A stretch of 34,675 nucleotides of DNA from Akkermansiaceae bacterium (GTDB lineage Bacteria; Verrucomicrobiota; Verrucomicrobiia; Verrucomicrobiales; Akkermansiaceae). The stretch spans positions 1 through 34,675 of the forward strand of contig JAPJNB010000128.1 of the NCBI GenBank assembly GCA_026461385.1, in the 5' to 3' direction. A program made the position numbers and the translations under genes. Shown here piece after piece: positions 8,084 through 16,504 of the stretch (position 1 is its first letter; every line of letters begins with the position of its first letter). The notes under the pieces were generated by a model. The model saw only the letters and a program-made list of their open reading frames with translations. It was not told the DNA's origin and made no database searches.

Positions 8084-11000
8084 GTGAACCAACACCTAAT
8101 CACGCCGTCGAAAATCACAGCGTGGCTTGAATGCCCGCACTATCTGACTCTGGACAGTCAGGTTGCGGCTGGCATTCGGACACGCCCGTACTCGGCCAAC
8201 GGGTCGTATGCCGAGTTATTGCGCGACAAGGGCGTTGTCCACGAGAAGGCCTGCCTAGCCGCGATCAAAGCTCAAGATAAGCGTGTCAAGGAGCTGCCCA
8301 CCAAGGCAGACGGTGAGACCTTCGAGGAGTTGGTACAACGCGTCGGCAATCCGTTCCGCGATGACGATTGGGATTTTCTGTTTCAGATGCCCTTTATCCA
8401 CGATGGGATGCGCGGAACCGCCGACTTCATTGAACGGGTCATTGATCCAGAGACCGGCGCGGTGAGCTTCGAGCCGATCGACTCTAAGCTGACCCGCACA
8501 GCAGCTAAGCCCGGCCATGTGTTGCAGCTGTGTTTCTACGCTGACGGGATCGAAGCGCTCACCGGAATCACTCCGGAGCGGATGCACATCTGGCTGGGCT
8601 CTGGACATCAAGAGTCACTGCGCATCGCGGAGTTTCGGCCCTACTGGCGCCGGCTGCGCCAGCGACTCGCCCGCGAGCTCGAGGCCGGCCCAACATCCAA
8701 CACTGAGGCGGTGCCCTGCACGCACTGTCAGTTCTGCGAGTTCAGTCCTGATTGTGATCAGCAGTGGCGCGACGAACGATCGACGTTCCTGGTCGCACGA
8801 ATCCGCGCAGCAGAAAAATCAGTCCTGAGCGCGTCCAGTATCTGCACCATCGACGCGCTCGCGGATACTGCGCCGCCCGTAGAGGGTGTGAAAGACGAGC
8901 GGCTCGGCTGGTTGAGGCAGCAAGCCTCATTGCAGTGCACAGCCGAAACGCAAACCGAGATGCCCTACGCGGCCCTCGATAGCCTGGGTGATGCCGGCGA
9001 GCCTGAAGACGATGACTACAAGCATCGCCTGCCACAGCCCGACGAAGGTGATGTGTTCATTGACTTTGAGGGCCACCCCTACTGGACCGTTGAACAAGGA
9101 CTGTTTTTCCTGTTTGGGTGTCTGGAGAATCACCCATCCGATGGGTGGACGTTCCATCCCCGTTGGGCGCATAGCAAAGATGATGAGCGCGCGACCGCTG
9201 CTGAACTGATCAACTACCTCACCCAGCGACGCAAACAGTTTCCCGGCATGCACATCTATCACTACAACCACACTGAGCGAAGCAATCTGGAATCCCTGGC
9301 TGACGGGAATCCTGTTGCCGAGTCGCAGGTCAAAAACCTTGTCGTCACGGGGGCGTTCATCGATCTTTACCGCACGGTGCTCACGAGCATCCAGATCGGC
9401 GCAGACTCCTACAGTCTGAAACGCGTCGAGAAACTCACCGACTTTGAGCGCAGCCACGACATCGCCACTGGCGCAGGGGCAGTCCTCACCTACGAGCACT
9501 ACCTGGAAACCGGTGACGACAACGATCTCTCCGAGATCGCCAAATACAACGAGGACGACGTTCGGGCCACATTAGCGGTGCGGGACTGGCTCGTTGAGCA
9601 CCGGCCAGCCGGGCTGGAGTGGCGGGCACCCTATCTGGAGACTGACCCCGAACCGGAAATCACCGAGCTCCGTGATCGGGAAATTCGGCTCCATGCGTAT
9701 GGGCCCGAGAGCGCAGAACATTTCCTCGGGGATTTGATCGGCTATTGGTGGCGCGAGCGACAAGCTGATCTGGGCCCGAAGAGGGCCAAGTTCGATCAGC
9801 GGGCACAGGTGCTTCTCGACGATCCCGAGGTGATCGCCGGGCTCAACAACATGGAACTCATCCAACGCGTCCACAGCAGACATGGCACACCGATTCTTCC
9901 GGCTATGCGATTCTCCTTCCCGCAGCAAGAACTAGGTGCGTGGGCCGTCAAAGGTGGCCAAACAATTTTTGTCGACGAAGAAGCGAACACCCGGTACGCC
10001 CCTATCGCGTCCATCGACCACGAGAACCACACCGTAGATTTTGTATGGACCGAAAAGTTACAAGAAGCCAACGATGTTCCGGCCGCTGTGGTGCACGACG
10101 ACTGGGTTAATGACACACCAAAAGCCATGGCACTTCAGGCTGTCGCCGACAACGTATTAGAGGGACAGCCACTCAACCCCGTGACGATGGCACTTCTGAG
10201 GGGTGAGGCACCGCGGTTCGCCGGCGGCGGACCAACAGGAGGCGAATTCACCGACGACCTTGCCGCGCTTCAGGACCTGATCGTCCGGCTCGATCACAGC
10301 TACATCGCCGTTCAGGGGCCGCCGGGAACGGGCAAAACCTTCACCGGCGCCCACCTCATCCGGACACTGATACTCGCCGGCAAACGCGTAGGGATCACGG
10401 CCTTTAGCCACTCAGCGATCAACAATCTACTGCGGGAAGTCTTCAAGGTCTTTGCGAAAGAAGGCGGAATCGACAAGTTGAGCTGCATCCGCCAGAAGGC
10501 AGGTGCCGAAAATCTGCCAGCAGATATTGTCCTGAATGACGACAACCGAAAACTTGCCGACCCGGCGTTCAACCTCGTTGCCGGGACACCATGGAAGTTT
10601 TGTTCTGGAGCACTGCGAGACTCCGCCGTCGACATCTTGTTCATCGACGAGGCAGGACAACTAGGCCTCGCCGATGCCCTCGCAGCATCAACTGCCGCCC
10701 ACAACCTGGTCCTGTTGGGAGATCCACTGCAACTCGCCCAGGTCACCAAAGCCTCCCATCCCCGAAACAGTGGGCGCAGCGTCCTCGATCACGTCCTGGA
10801 CGGGCAGGAAACGATTCCCCCAACTAAAGGCGTGTTCCTTTCGACAACTCGCCGCATGCACGACGATGTGTGCGAGTTCATTTCACAACAGATCTACGAG
10901 GGCCGGCTGGACCCCCACGACGATTGCGGCCGCCAGTCGACCGCAGCAGGAACCGGGTTGCGCTGGCTCCGTGCCGAACACCAGGGCAACGTCACCTCCT

Positions 11001-11467
11001 CCCCCGAAGAAGCAAGTCTCATCGTCACCGCGGTCCGCAGCCTCCTCAACACCGACTGGACAGACGACACCGAACAAACCCAACCGCTCACCGTGGAGGA
11101 TTTCGTCGTCGTCACCCCCTACAACGATCAACGCCTGCTCATCGAAGAACTCTTCAACAGCGAGGCTGATACCCGCGGACTTCACGTCGCGACAGTCGAC
11201 AAATTCCAAGGCCAGGAAAAAGCGGTGGTCTTCTTCAGCATGGCGGCCTCCGCAGGCGAAGACGTTCCACGCGGCACCGACTTCCTGTTCTCCCGCAACC
11301 GTCTCAACGTCGCTATCAGCCGCGCAAAGTGCCTGGCATACCTGGTTTGCACCGAAGAACTGCTCTACACCCGCGTCCGCGATGTTGACGACATGCGTCT
11401 CATCTCCACACTCAACGCGTTTGTTGAATACGCGCAGCGGCAAACCAACCGGCAAGCATCCGGCTAG
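8084..11467 (+). CDS. TM0106-type RecB-like nuclease fused to SF1 helicase
   Basis: Encodes 1127 residues from a GTG with GGGGGAAAA just upstream; an in-frame ATG at 8006 is the longer alternative. The N-terminal quarter is RecB/Cas4-like, with C212, C215, C218 and C224 spaced as a Fe-S cluster site. An RNase H-like DEDD exonuclease domain follows, with D327-x-E329 and D491-D492. The C-terminal half is an SF1 (Upf1-like) helicase: Walker A GPPGTGKT at 745-752, DEAGQ at 855-859, a Phe-Gly/Gln-rich motif V and an Asn-x-Ala-x-Ser-Arg-Ala motif VI. The fusion suggests ATP-driven unwinding coupled to strand digestion in the cytoplasm. It leads a tight rightward set that includes an MrcB-type nuclease, a MazG-like enzyme and an HNH nuclease, so defence is likely. 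The exact substrate is unknown. Confidence 0.85.
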   Translation: MNQHLITPSKITAWLECPHYLTLDSQVAAGIRTRPYSANGSYAELLRDKGVVHEKACLAAIKAQDKRVKELPTKADGETFEELVQRVGNPFRDDDWDFLFQMPFIHDGMRGTADFIERVIDPETGAVSFEPIDSKLTRTAAKPGHVLQLCFYADGIEALTGITPERMHIWLGSGHQESLRIAEFRPYWRRLRQRLARELEAGPTSNTEAVPCTHCQFCEFSPDCDQQWRDERSTFLVARIRAAEKSVLSASSICTIDALADTAPPVEGVKDERLGWLRQQASLQCTAETQTEMPYAALDSLGDAGEPEDDDYKHRLPQPDEGDVFIDFEGHPYWTVEQGLFFLFGCLENHPSDGWTFHPRWAHSKDDERATAAELINYLTQRRKQFPGMHIYHYNHTERSNLESLADGNPVAESQVKNLVVTGAFIDLYRTVLTSIQIGADSYSLKRVEKLTDFERSHDIATGAGAVLTYEHYLETGDDNDLSEIAKYNEDDVRATLAVRDWLVEHRPAGLEWRAPYLETDPEPEITELRDREIRLHAYGPESAEHFLGDLIGYWWRERQADLGPKRAKFDQRAQVLLDDPEVIAGLNNMELIQRVHSRHGTPILPAMRFSFPQQELGAWAVKGGQTIFVDEEANTRYAPIASIDHENHTVDFVWTEKLQEANDVPAAVVHDDWVNDTPKAMALQAVADNVLEGQPLNPVTMALLRGEAPRFAGGGPTGGEFTDDLAALQDLIVRLDHSYIAVQGPPGTGKTFTGAHLIRTLILAGKRVGITAFSHSAINNLLREVFKVFAKEGGIDKLSCIRQKAGAENLPADIVLNDDNRKLADPAFNLVAGTPWKFCSGALRDSAVDILFIDEAGQLGLADALAASTAAHNLVLLGDPLQLAQVTKASHPRNSGRSVLDHVLDGQETIPPTKGVFLSTTRRMHDDVCEFISQQIYEGRLDPHDDCGRQSTAAGTGLRWLRAEHQGNVTSSPEEASLIVTAVRSLLNTDWTDDTEQTQPLTVEDFVVVTPYNDQRLLIEELFNSEADTRGLHVATVDKFQGQEKAVVFFSMAASAGEDVPRGTDFLFSRNRLNVAISRAKCLAYLVCTEELLYTRVRDVDDMRLISTLNAFVEYAQRQTNRQASG

Positions 11468-11544
11468 CAACGAGATGTCCTTGCCGAAGATTTTTCCGTC
11501 GGCATGCGCCGACGCAGCCCGTAACACCTGGCAGGAGATGTCCG

Positions 11545-12609
11545 TTGGATTTACGTGACCTGTTCCATCAAATTGGAACGACTTACGATCGCCACCTTGA
11601 CATGCAGAGCGATGCGCAACGTCTGCTACGAGATTCGTCAAGAGAAGTACTTGAGCCGCTAGTCCCAGCGGGTTACGTCATCAAGGGGAGCGGCGGCCAG
11701 GGTGCAGGTGCCCACGTTCCTTGGATCGCGGTCTTCAATCCGGATGAGACGACTAAGGCTCAACACGGAATGTACGTTGTTTACTTGTTCAGAGCCGATA
11801 TGCAGGTGGTTTACCTCAGCTTGGAGCAAGGTGTCACCGAACTCGTCGATCTTCACGGAAGAACGAAAGCACGAGAAATCCTTGCCAGTCAGGCACTAGC
11901 GATTCGCGCCAATATGCCGACGCTGCAATCCTATCTGGCCCAAATCAGCCTTGGGGTCAGGGAGAATTTACCCCTCGACTATGAAGCAGGAAATATCGGT
12001 GCTCTGGAGTACAGCGTTTCGAACTTGCCTTCGGCTCAACAGCTCGCGGACGACCTTGACCAAATGCTGCTTCTCTACGAGAACGCTCTCGAGGTCCGAG
12101 ACGCACTGCGGATCAAGATGCCGAATACGATCCTCACGACTAAGCCGGAACTCCAAATCCCCACTCCTGGAGCTGAATTCAAACCTAAAAGCTCGGAAGA
12201 CTACGTCCAGAACCTCAAGGAACAGCAACTCGTTAAGTCCCGCAGCCATGAGAAAGTCGTCGAGCAGTACGGCGAGTTCTTAATGAGCAAGGGCTTGAAA
12301 CCAAACACCAAGGTCCACCCACGCGACCTCACAGCGACCCACGACGAGCAGGAATGGCTCATTGAGGTCAAAGTGGTACGGAAAGGCAACGCTGGGCAAG
12401 CCACGCGCGAAGCGATTGCCCAACTCTTGATGTATCGCGACTTCATCTACGGCCCGGATACTGATGTCCGGGTCCTCGCCGTCTTCAGTGAGGCCATCGG
12501 CGAGCTCTACGCGTCGTTCTTGGAGAAGTACGGAATTGGATCTGTCTGGAAGACACCTGCCGGATGGGCTGCCTCACCGAGTGCGGTAGCAGCGGACATG
12601 GTCGGTTAG
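11545..12609 (+). CDS. MrcB-N (DUF3578) domain fused to a restriction endonuclease
   Basis: Encodes 354 residues from a TTG at 11545; AGGAG at 11533..11537 gives a good spacing, and the nearby ATG at 11538 is out of frame. Residues about 46-105 match the MrcB-like N-terminal domain (DUF3578): Ile-Lys-Gly-Ser-Gly-Gly-Gln-Gly, a Pro-Trp-Ile-Ala segment and a Val-Tyr-Leu-Ser-Leu-x-Gln-Gly-Val-Thr segment. The C-terminal part (about 235-310) is PD-(D/E)XK-like, with D267 and E274-V-K276. DUF3578 is known from McrB-type and other type IV restriction proteins, so this could be a stand-alone modification-dependent nuclease. No AAA+ motor is present in the chain; the upstream helicase may supply it, which is inference. 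Confidence 0.82.
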   Translation: MDLRDLFHQIGTTYDRHLDMQSDAQRLLRDSSREVLEPLVPAGYVIKGSGGQGAGAHVPWIAVFNPDETTKAQHGMYVVYLFRADMQVVYLSLEQGVTELVDLHGRTKAREILASQALAIRANMPTLQSYLAQISLGVRENLPLDYEAGNIGALEYSVSNLPSAQQLADDLDQMLLLYENALEVRDALRIKMPNTILTTKPELQIPTPGAEFKPKSSEDYVQNLKEQQLVKSRSHEKVVEQYGEFLMSKGLKPNTKVHPRDLTATHDEQEWLIEVKVVRKGNAGQATREAIAQLLMYRDFIYGPDTDVRVLAVFSEAIGELYASFLEKYGIGSVWKTPAGWAASPSAVAADMVG

Positions 12610-12653
12610 CTAGTTCGTGCCGTCGACACACAAGATCGCCACGAGGGATACCA

Positions 12654-13010
12654 ATGACTAGCCAACCCAATCCCCGCCGTCACGATCTCGAAGCGCACGC
12701 ACTCGAGCAAGCATGGCGCGCGGACATCCCTAAGCCCGCCAACGGGGAGCGGCTCTCCACTTGGCATGACGCCGATAGCGTCGGTACCTATACCCGAACC
12801 TTCACCACCTACCGGACGGTCCACGAACTCAACAGCAGCTGTGACTTCGACGTCGCAGTAACTGGCACTCAATTCGAGGACGGCCACATCGACTACGCCA
12901 TCACCTGCGGGAAGCTCCCCGCCGCGTTAACCGATGAGCAAGCCGAGATCGTTGCCGAAGCACTCATCGAGGCTGCACGTCACCTCAGATCCGATAGCAA
13001 AGACGACTAG
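12654..13010 (+). CDS. hypothetical protein in defence operon
   Basis: Encodes 118 residues; the ATG at 12654 has GAGGGA at 12643..12648. The product is hydrophilic and acidic near its C-terminus, with no signal peptide, membrane segment or catalytic motif I can name. The middle (residues 35-85) is predicted to be beta-rich with many Thr and Tyr. The C-terminal 35 residues form a likely amphipathic helix. It lies 44 bases after the DUF3578-nuclease gene and 21 before the MazG-like gene, so it is probably co-transcribed and may be a small accessory subunit. I do not recognise the family. Confidence 0.7.
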   Translation: MTSQPNPRRHDLEAHALEQAWRADIPKPANGERLSTWHDADSVGTYTRTFTTYRTVHELNSSCDFDVAVTGTQFEDGHIDYAITCGKLPAALTDEQAEIVAEALIEAARHLRSDSKDD

Positions 13011-13031
13011 CCCACGTGGAATGCCACAAGA

Positions 13032-13412
13032 ATGAATACAGTCAATATCGTGGCTGACATCGAGGAACTGACCGCTCAAATTCGCGCCTTCGCGGATGCC
13101 CGCGACTGGGGCCAATTCCACACCCCCCGGAACCTAGTACTCGCTCTTGCAGGCGAGGTAGGCGAACTAGCAGCTGAGATCCAATGGGTCTCCGATGACG
13201 CCATAGCGCAAGCCTTAGGCGAACCCGGCAAGCATGCTGCTGTCAAGTCCGAGATCGCTGACGTTGCAATCTATGTCTTGCGATTGGCGGATAAGTTGGG
13301 CATCAACCTCGCGGAAGCAATCGCGCTCAAACTACATCTGAACGAGCAGAGGTATCCAGTCGAGCAAGCACGCGGGAACGCACGGAAATACACCGAGTTG
13401 AGGGAATCGTGA
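13032..13412 (+). CDS. MazG-like dCTPase-type nucleotide pyrophosphohydrolase
   Basis: Encodes 126 residues, the usual single-domain length. It shows the all-alpha NTP-pyrophosphohydrolase pattern of the DCTPP1/RS21-C6 branch: a Phe-His-Thr-Pro-Arg-Asn-Leu segment at 29-35, then Gly-Glu-x-Gly-Glu-Leu with E42, E45 and E49, and Glu-Ile-Ala-Asp with E74 and D77, which together bind magnesium. Family members hydrolyse dCTP or modified dCTP to the monophosphate and pyrophosphate. Its stop overlaps the GTG of the HNH nuclease gene, so the two are translated together. Placement between restriction genes suggests it acts on the nucleotide pool during infection or purges modified nucleotides. That role is inference; the fold call is firm. 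Confidence 0.82.
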   Translation: MNTVNIVADIEELTAQIRAFADARDWGQFHTPRNLVLALAGEVGELAAEIQWVSDDAIAQALGEPGKHAAVKSEIADVAIYVLRLADKLGINLAEAIALKLHLNEQRYPVEQARGNARKYTELRES

Positions 13413-14377
13413 CTCAGGTAGTCCTACAACCAAGCGGAAACAAGGGTTCTCGCGAGCATTACCGGAACACAATCGATGAACTCGTAGACCTAGCCGCACA
13501 CCGCGACCTTCTGGGCGAAGCTCTCTTCCAACATCTGATTTCGCTGTTCCCATCAGGGCAAGCACCGATGTGGGGCGTTACACCTGGTCAAGGTGATCGA
13601 AACCGTGCTAGTTGGCAAAAGATCGAACTGGGTGCCTCAGCACTCTTCGCCGCCGACAAACAGATTTTCTCCAGAGGCATGATCGCAGCCGTCTTCCACA
13701 ACCCTCCGCTTGCACGGAGGTTATGGGGCATAGACGAGAACGGGGCGACTTGGGAATACATGTACGCCCTCGACAGTGTCGAAGAAGTCAACATTCCGTA
13801 CGCGGCGTTTAACGCGGCGGTCGGCTACAAGTCAAACAACATCATTCAGGGCTTCACGGTGCTGAGCGAGGAGAAGAGCGTCGCATTCCTGCAAACCTTC
13901 CCGGCTTCCGCTGTTCGGGTTGAATGGCCGGCGACTCCCGATGAAGTCGAGGAAGCCAGGCGCAACCTCGACGGCGATCTCGAACGACGTGTCGAGGCAT
14001 GGCAGCGGGCCGAACAATCCGTCCTCCGAGAGGCTCTACTGCGCGGTTTGGCGACGGGTGAGTGCGCTCTCTGTGGGCGTGTGATGGATTCCCGAATTCT
14101 GGTCGCCGCCCACATCAAGAAACGATCATGTTGCACGGATTCAGAGAAGCGCGATATCACGAATATTGGCATGTTGAACTGCAAGTTCGGTTGTGATGAA
14201 CTTTACGAACGAGGCTTCGTGAGCATCGATGAGAACTGGTCGATGATCGTCGCGCCTTCGCTCACTGACGACACTGCCCTTGCATATGTCATGGATACGA
14301 TGCACACCTCGATCGCACCCCGACCCGCGTCGGCTAAGTACTTTGCCTGGCACCGACAGCACCATAACTTCGAATAG
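13409..14377 (+). CDS. HNH restriction endonuclease
   Basis: Encodes 322 residues from a GTG overlapping the preceding stop (GTGA). The C-terminal third is an HNH nuclease of the restriction type: C219-x2-C222, then Ala-Ala-His-Ile with H235, a downstream Thr-Asn-Ile-Gly segment and Cys residues, and a Glu-Leu-Tyr-Glu-Arg-Gly tail in place of the usual Leu-Phe-Asp-x-Gly. The N-terminal 200 residues, with a Trp-Gly-Val-Thr-Pro-Gly segment and long beta-rich stretches, probably recognise DNA, but I cannot name the domain. No cognate methyltransferase is adjacent. A second HNH gene converges on it from the other strand with only 12 bases between stops. Confidence 0.82.
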   Translation: MTQVVLQPSGNKGSREHYRNTIDELVDLAAHRDLLGEALFQHLISLFPSGQAPMWGVTPGQGDRNRASWQKIELGASALFAADKQIFSRGMIAAVFHNPPLARRLWGIDENGATWEYMYALDSVEEVNIPYAAFNAAVGYKSNNIIQGFTVLSEEKSVAFLQTFPASAVRVEWPATPDEVEEARRNLDGDLERRVEAWQRAEQSVLREALLRGLATGECALCGRVMDSRILVAAHIKKRSCCTDSEKRDITNIGMLNCKFGCDELYERGFVSIDENWSMIVAPSLTDDTALAYVMDTMHTSIAPRPASAKYFAWHRQHHNFE

Positions 14378-14389
14378 CAAGTCAGAGAC

Positions 14390-15406
14390 CTAGCGGTCGG
14401 AAATCTCTCCCACAGTGGTCAGGCTTCTCACGTTCACGATGAATTGGTGCCTCTTTGTCGCCGCGTTAGGTCCGGCCGCGCCCATGGCTATCTCAAGTGT
14501 GCGGCGCAACGGAACCGGCGATTCTGCGATGGCGTCGTTCCGGGCAACCAGTCGGCGGATTTCCTCATCAGTCGGGTTGCGGAACCACTTCTTGCGGTTA
14601 CACGCTTCGTGGGCAAGAACCAGATTCCAAACACCATTGAGGTCGGGACCTTGCCAGCTTCCTGTGGTCATCCACTTGAACGGGAACACATGATCGACGT
14701 GTATTTCGGGTCCGAGGAGGTCGCCAAGAGGTTCATGGCAGTAGAAGCATCGCCCGTATTGGAAGCCGTCGATCGAGGCGCGGAGACTTGTCAACGGCAC
14801 CCTCTGTGCCGCGACAACTAACTGTCCAGTCGTCTCGTCGAATTTGAGGCCGCCGATCAGATTGCGTCCTATTCCTGCGTCGAACGACGCTTCCACGATT
14901 CTCCACCGGGCATCGAGTTCGTCATTGAGCATTCGCGAAGATTCGACCGCTACGGCGTGTAGATCGGAGGTAAGGCGAACGATGCGGTTCGCACCTCGTC
15001 CTTCCAATTCATAGAACCTGTGAGCGACCTCGCCCTGGCCCGGAAGATTGTGGAACTTCTGCATCACCATGCCGGGAATCGACTTGACCGCAGCATTGAC
15101 TAGTGCTTCGGTCGGTCCACCCGCAATGCGGGATCCCTCACGCTCTCGCGCCAGCACCGATAGGAAGTCCTGATCGCCCATTGATAGCGAACTGGGTGCC
15201 TGGGGAAAATCCCCGTCTCGATCAATCAGGTGTGCCGCGTAGGTCGTCGCCAAATCGACCAGCGGAACGGCATCGCGGCCGGACCGGGCCAAGTCGAGTA
15301 ATGCGGCTCCGAGTGGGAACTTGTACGTCCGTACATTGGCACCCATCAAGATCACTTGTCGCCACGCAGTTCGGGCTGTCGGTTCAGTGCGATAGAAATC
15401 CAACAC
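14390..15406 (-). CDS. HNH endonuclease (second, convergent)
   Basis: Encodes 338 residues from a GTG at 15406; a TTG follows directly and is also possible. The C-terminal half holds a classical HNH/McrA-type core: C220-x2-C223, H236-V-D238-H239, N261, H266 and C269-N270-R-K, giving a beta-beta-alpha-metal nuclease with a structural zinc site. The N-terminal 200 residues are mostly helical and likely recognise DNA or another subunit. It runs against the five-gene set, so it is transcribed separately. Together with the MrcB, McrBC and other HNH genes it forms a restriction-rich block without visible methyltransferases. The target is unknown. Confidence 0.8.
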   Translation of the reverse strand: MLDFYRTEPTARTAWRQVILMGANVRTYKFPLGAALLDLARSGRDAVPLVDLATTYAAHLIDRDGDFPQAPSSLSMGDQDFLSVLAREREGSRIAGGPTEALVNAAVKSIPGMVMQKFHNLPGQGEVAHRFYELEGRGANRIVRLTSDLHAVAVESSRMLNDELDARWRIVEASFDAGIGRNLIGGLKFDETTGQLVVAAQRVPLTSLRASIDGFQYGRCFYCHEPLGDLLGPEIHVDHVFPFKWMTTGSWQGPDLNGVWNLVLAHEACNRKKWFRNPTDEEIRRLVARNDAIAESPVPLRRTLEIAMGAAGPNAATKRHQFIVNVRSLTTVGEISDR

Positions 15407-15437
15407 GGGTCAAGGTATCGCGAGGAACACTGACACT

Positions 15438-15756
15438 ATGGGCAAATTGATTAAGGACGGGATTCCGGCCATTATCACCGCGTCCGGACGCGAAGCTGAC
15501 GAGAGGAGGCTCGACGGCAAGGCATATCGTGCCGCGCTCTTAGCCAAGTTAGACGAAGAAGCTGCTGAACTTCGGACAGCTCAGCGACCCGACCGCCATT
15601 TTGGAAGAAGTCGCTGATGTTCTCGAAGTCCTCATTGAAATCGCCGAATTGCACGGGTACACGCTCGACGAGCTGCTGCACACGGCTGACATGAAGCGGG
15701 CCGAATGTGGGGGATTCCACGACAGGTTGTGGCAATCGACGGGGGAACAAAAGTGA
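15438..15756 (+). pseudogene. frameshifted MazG-like pyrophosphohydrolase-family gene
   Basis: Starting at ATG 15438 the frame reads about 49 residues of a small MazG/phosphoribosyl-ATP-pyrophosphohydrolase-like protein: an N-terminal Gly-Lys-Leu-x-x-Asp-x-Ile-Pro motif and a Leu-Asp-Glu-Glu-Ala-Ala-Glu-Leu metal-binding helix. It then runs to a stop at 15617. From 15580 the +1 frame continues the family pattern with Glu-Glu-Val-Ala-Asp-Val-Leu-Glu and a Lys-Arg-Ala-Glu-x-Gly-Gly-Phe tail, ending at 15756. One inserted base (or a two-base loss) near 15579 would explain it. A sequencing error is the main alternative. If intact it would be the second NTP-pyrophosphohydrolase-type gene of the island. 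Confidence 0.75.
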
Positions 15757-15899
15757 CAGGCATCGAACCGGGGACCTTCTCGAATGCCCAGATTTATAGC
15801 CGGGAAGAGGTGCTGAGCCGCCCTTGCCCTGTTCCGAAATCTCCTTCGGGCTGGCATTGGCGATCCACCGGCGCTGGCCCCTGGCAGTGCATTCCATAG
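15753..15899 (+). pseudogene. short remnant, possibly of a GIY-YIG nuclease gene
   Basis: A GTG at 15753 overlaps the stop of the MazG-like remnant and opens 48 codons. The sequence includes Tyr-Ser-Arg-Glu-Glu-Val-Leu and Pro-Cys-Pro-Val-Pro followed by a Gly-Trp-x-Trp segment. This resembles the lead-in to the GIY-YIG core in some actinobacterial nucleases, but the catalytic Gly-Ile-Tyr/Tyr-Ile-Gly strands and everything after them are missing. It could also be a genuine tiny protein. Recognition is from memory of the pattern, so confidence is modest. Confidence 0.4.
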
Positions 15900-15944
15900 A
15901 AATAATCACCAAGTGAAGGCTCTGGGGCATTATCAGTAATCGTG

Positions 15945-16307
15945 ATGATCAGGGGAATAGTTGTTGTCAGTACTGTCGTTAGTGCCATGTTCGTGCTGGC
16001 CAGCCCAGCGTCGGCGGACGAAGTCCTTGACGGCTCCTACAGCAGGATCTATCTCAACGACGCGGGGTCAACTTCCAGTACAGCGGTAGTTGAGCTCACG
16101 CCTTGCGGTTCAGGCTGCACCTTCTGGAAGATGCTTGACAATCCATACCCCGGGTTCCCTATGTACCTGCAAGGCAACAGGTGGGTTGATACGCGGGATA
16201 ATGGACTCTCGCACTCTTTTGACAAGGACACCCTTATCGGAGTGACTCGGGGTGAAATTGAGGGACAGCCCTTCATCGACCCCTGGATGTTGGTCAAGAA
16301 CGAGTGA
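15945..16307 (+). CDS. small secreted protein
   Basis: Encodes 120 residues from ATG 15945; a GTG one codon upstream is an alternative. The first 25 residues form a Sec signal peptide ending Ala-Ser-Ala-Asp. The mature part has Cys residues in a Pro-Cys-Gly-Ser-Gly-Cys motif that may form a disulphide. It resembles the small exported mycobacterial proteins that report on cell-envelope conditions or have no known role. I cannot name a family. It is the first of the secreted genes in the middle of the island and converges on the small gene at 16457..16320. Confidence 0.7.
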   Translation: MIRGIVVVSTVVSAMFVLASPASADEVLDGSYSRIYLNDAGSTSSTAVVELTPCGSGCTFWKMLDNPYPGFPMYLQGNRWVDTRDNGLSHSFDKDTLIGVTRGEIEGQPFIDPWMLVKNE

Positions 16308-16319
16308 CGACCTCTGACA

Positions 16320-16457
16320 TCACTCGGCCCCTTCCGCTGTCTCCTGCCGACGAATTGCCGCGTAGCCGGATCCGCCGAACCACTGGCAGCCTAGGCACGC
16401 CCCGTTGGTTCCGTACCGGACGGCGGCGAGGATGACCCCAGGGTGCCGGGGGGCCAC
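16320..16457 (-). CDS. small Cys-containing protein (45 aa)
   Basis: A GTG at 16457 with GGAGAA immediately before it opens 45 codons in the minus sense. The product reads like a real protein, with Gly-Ala-Cys-Leu-Gly-Cys-Gln-Trp and a Gly-Gly-Ser-Gly-Tyr segment before an acidic tail. Such tiny Cys-x2-Cys proteins are common in mycobacterial phages and islands. It lies directly after the Excalibur membrane gene on the same strand. The spacing of the ribosome site is short, and an upstream in-frame extension without a start is open, so the exact start is uncertain. Confidence 0.45.
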   Translation of the reverse strand: MAPRHPGVILAAVRYGTNGACLGCQWFGGSGYAAIRRQETAEGAE

Positions 16458-16504
16458 TTCTCCGGATCCGTGCCGTCGATACGCCCCTTGGGGGTGCGTA
16501 CGTT

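Noticed and set aside
10674..11558. 294-codon plus frame overlapping the helicase gene
   Set aside because: Composition is Ser/Pro/Arg-rich without motifs, and it lies within a gene whose own motifs are intact.
10883..11641. 252-codon minus frame across the helicase gene end
   Set aside because: It is antisense to the helicase motifs, which are clear on the plus strand, so it is a shadow.
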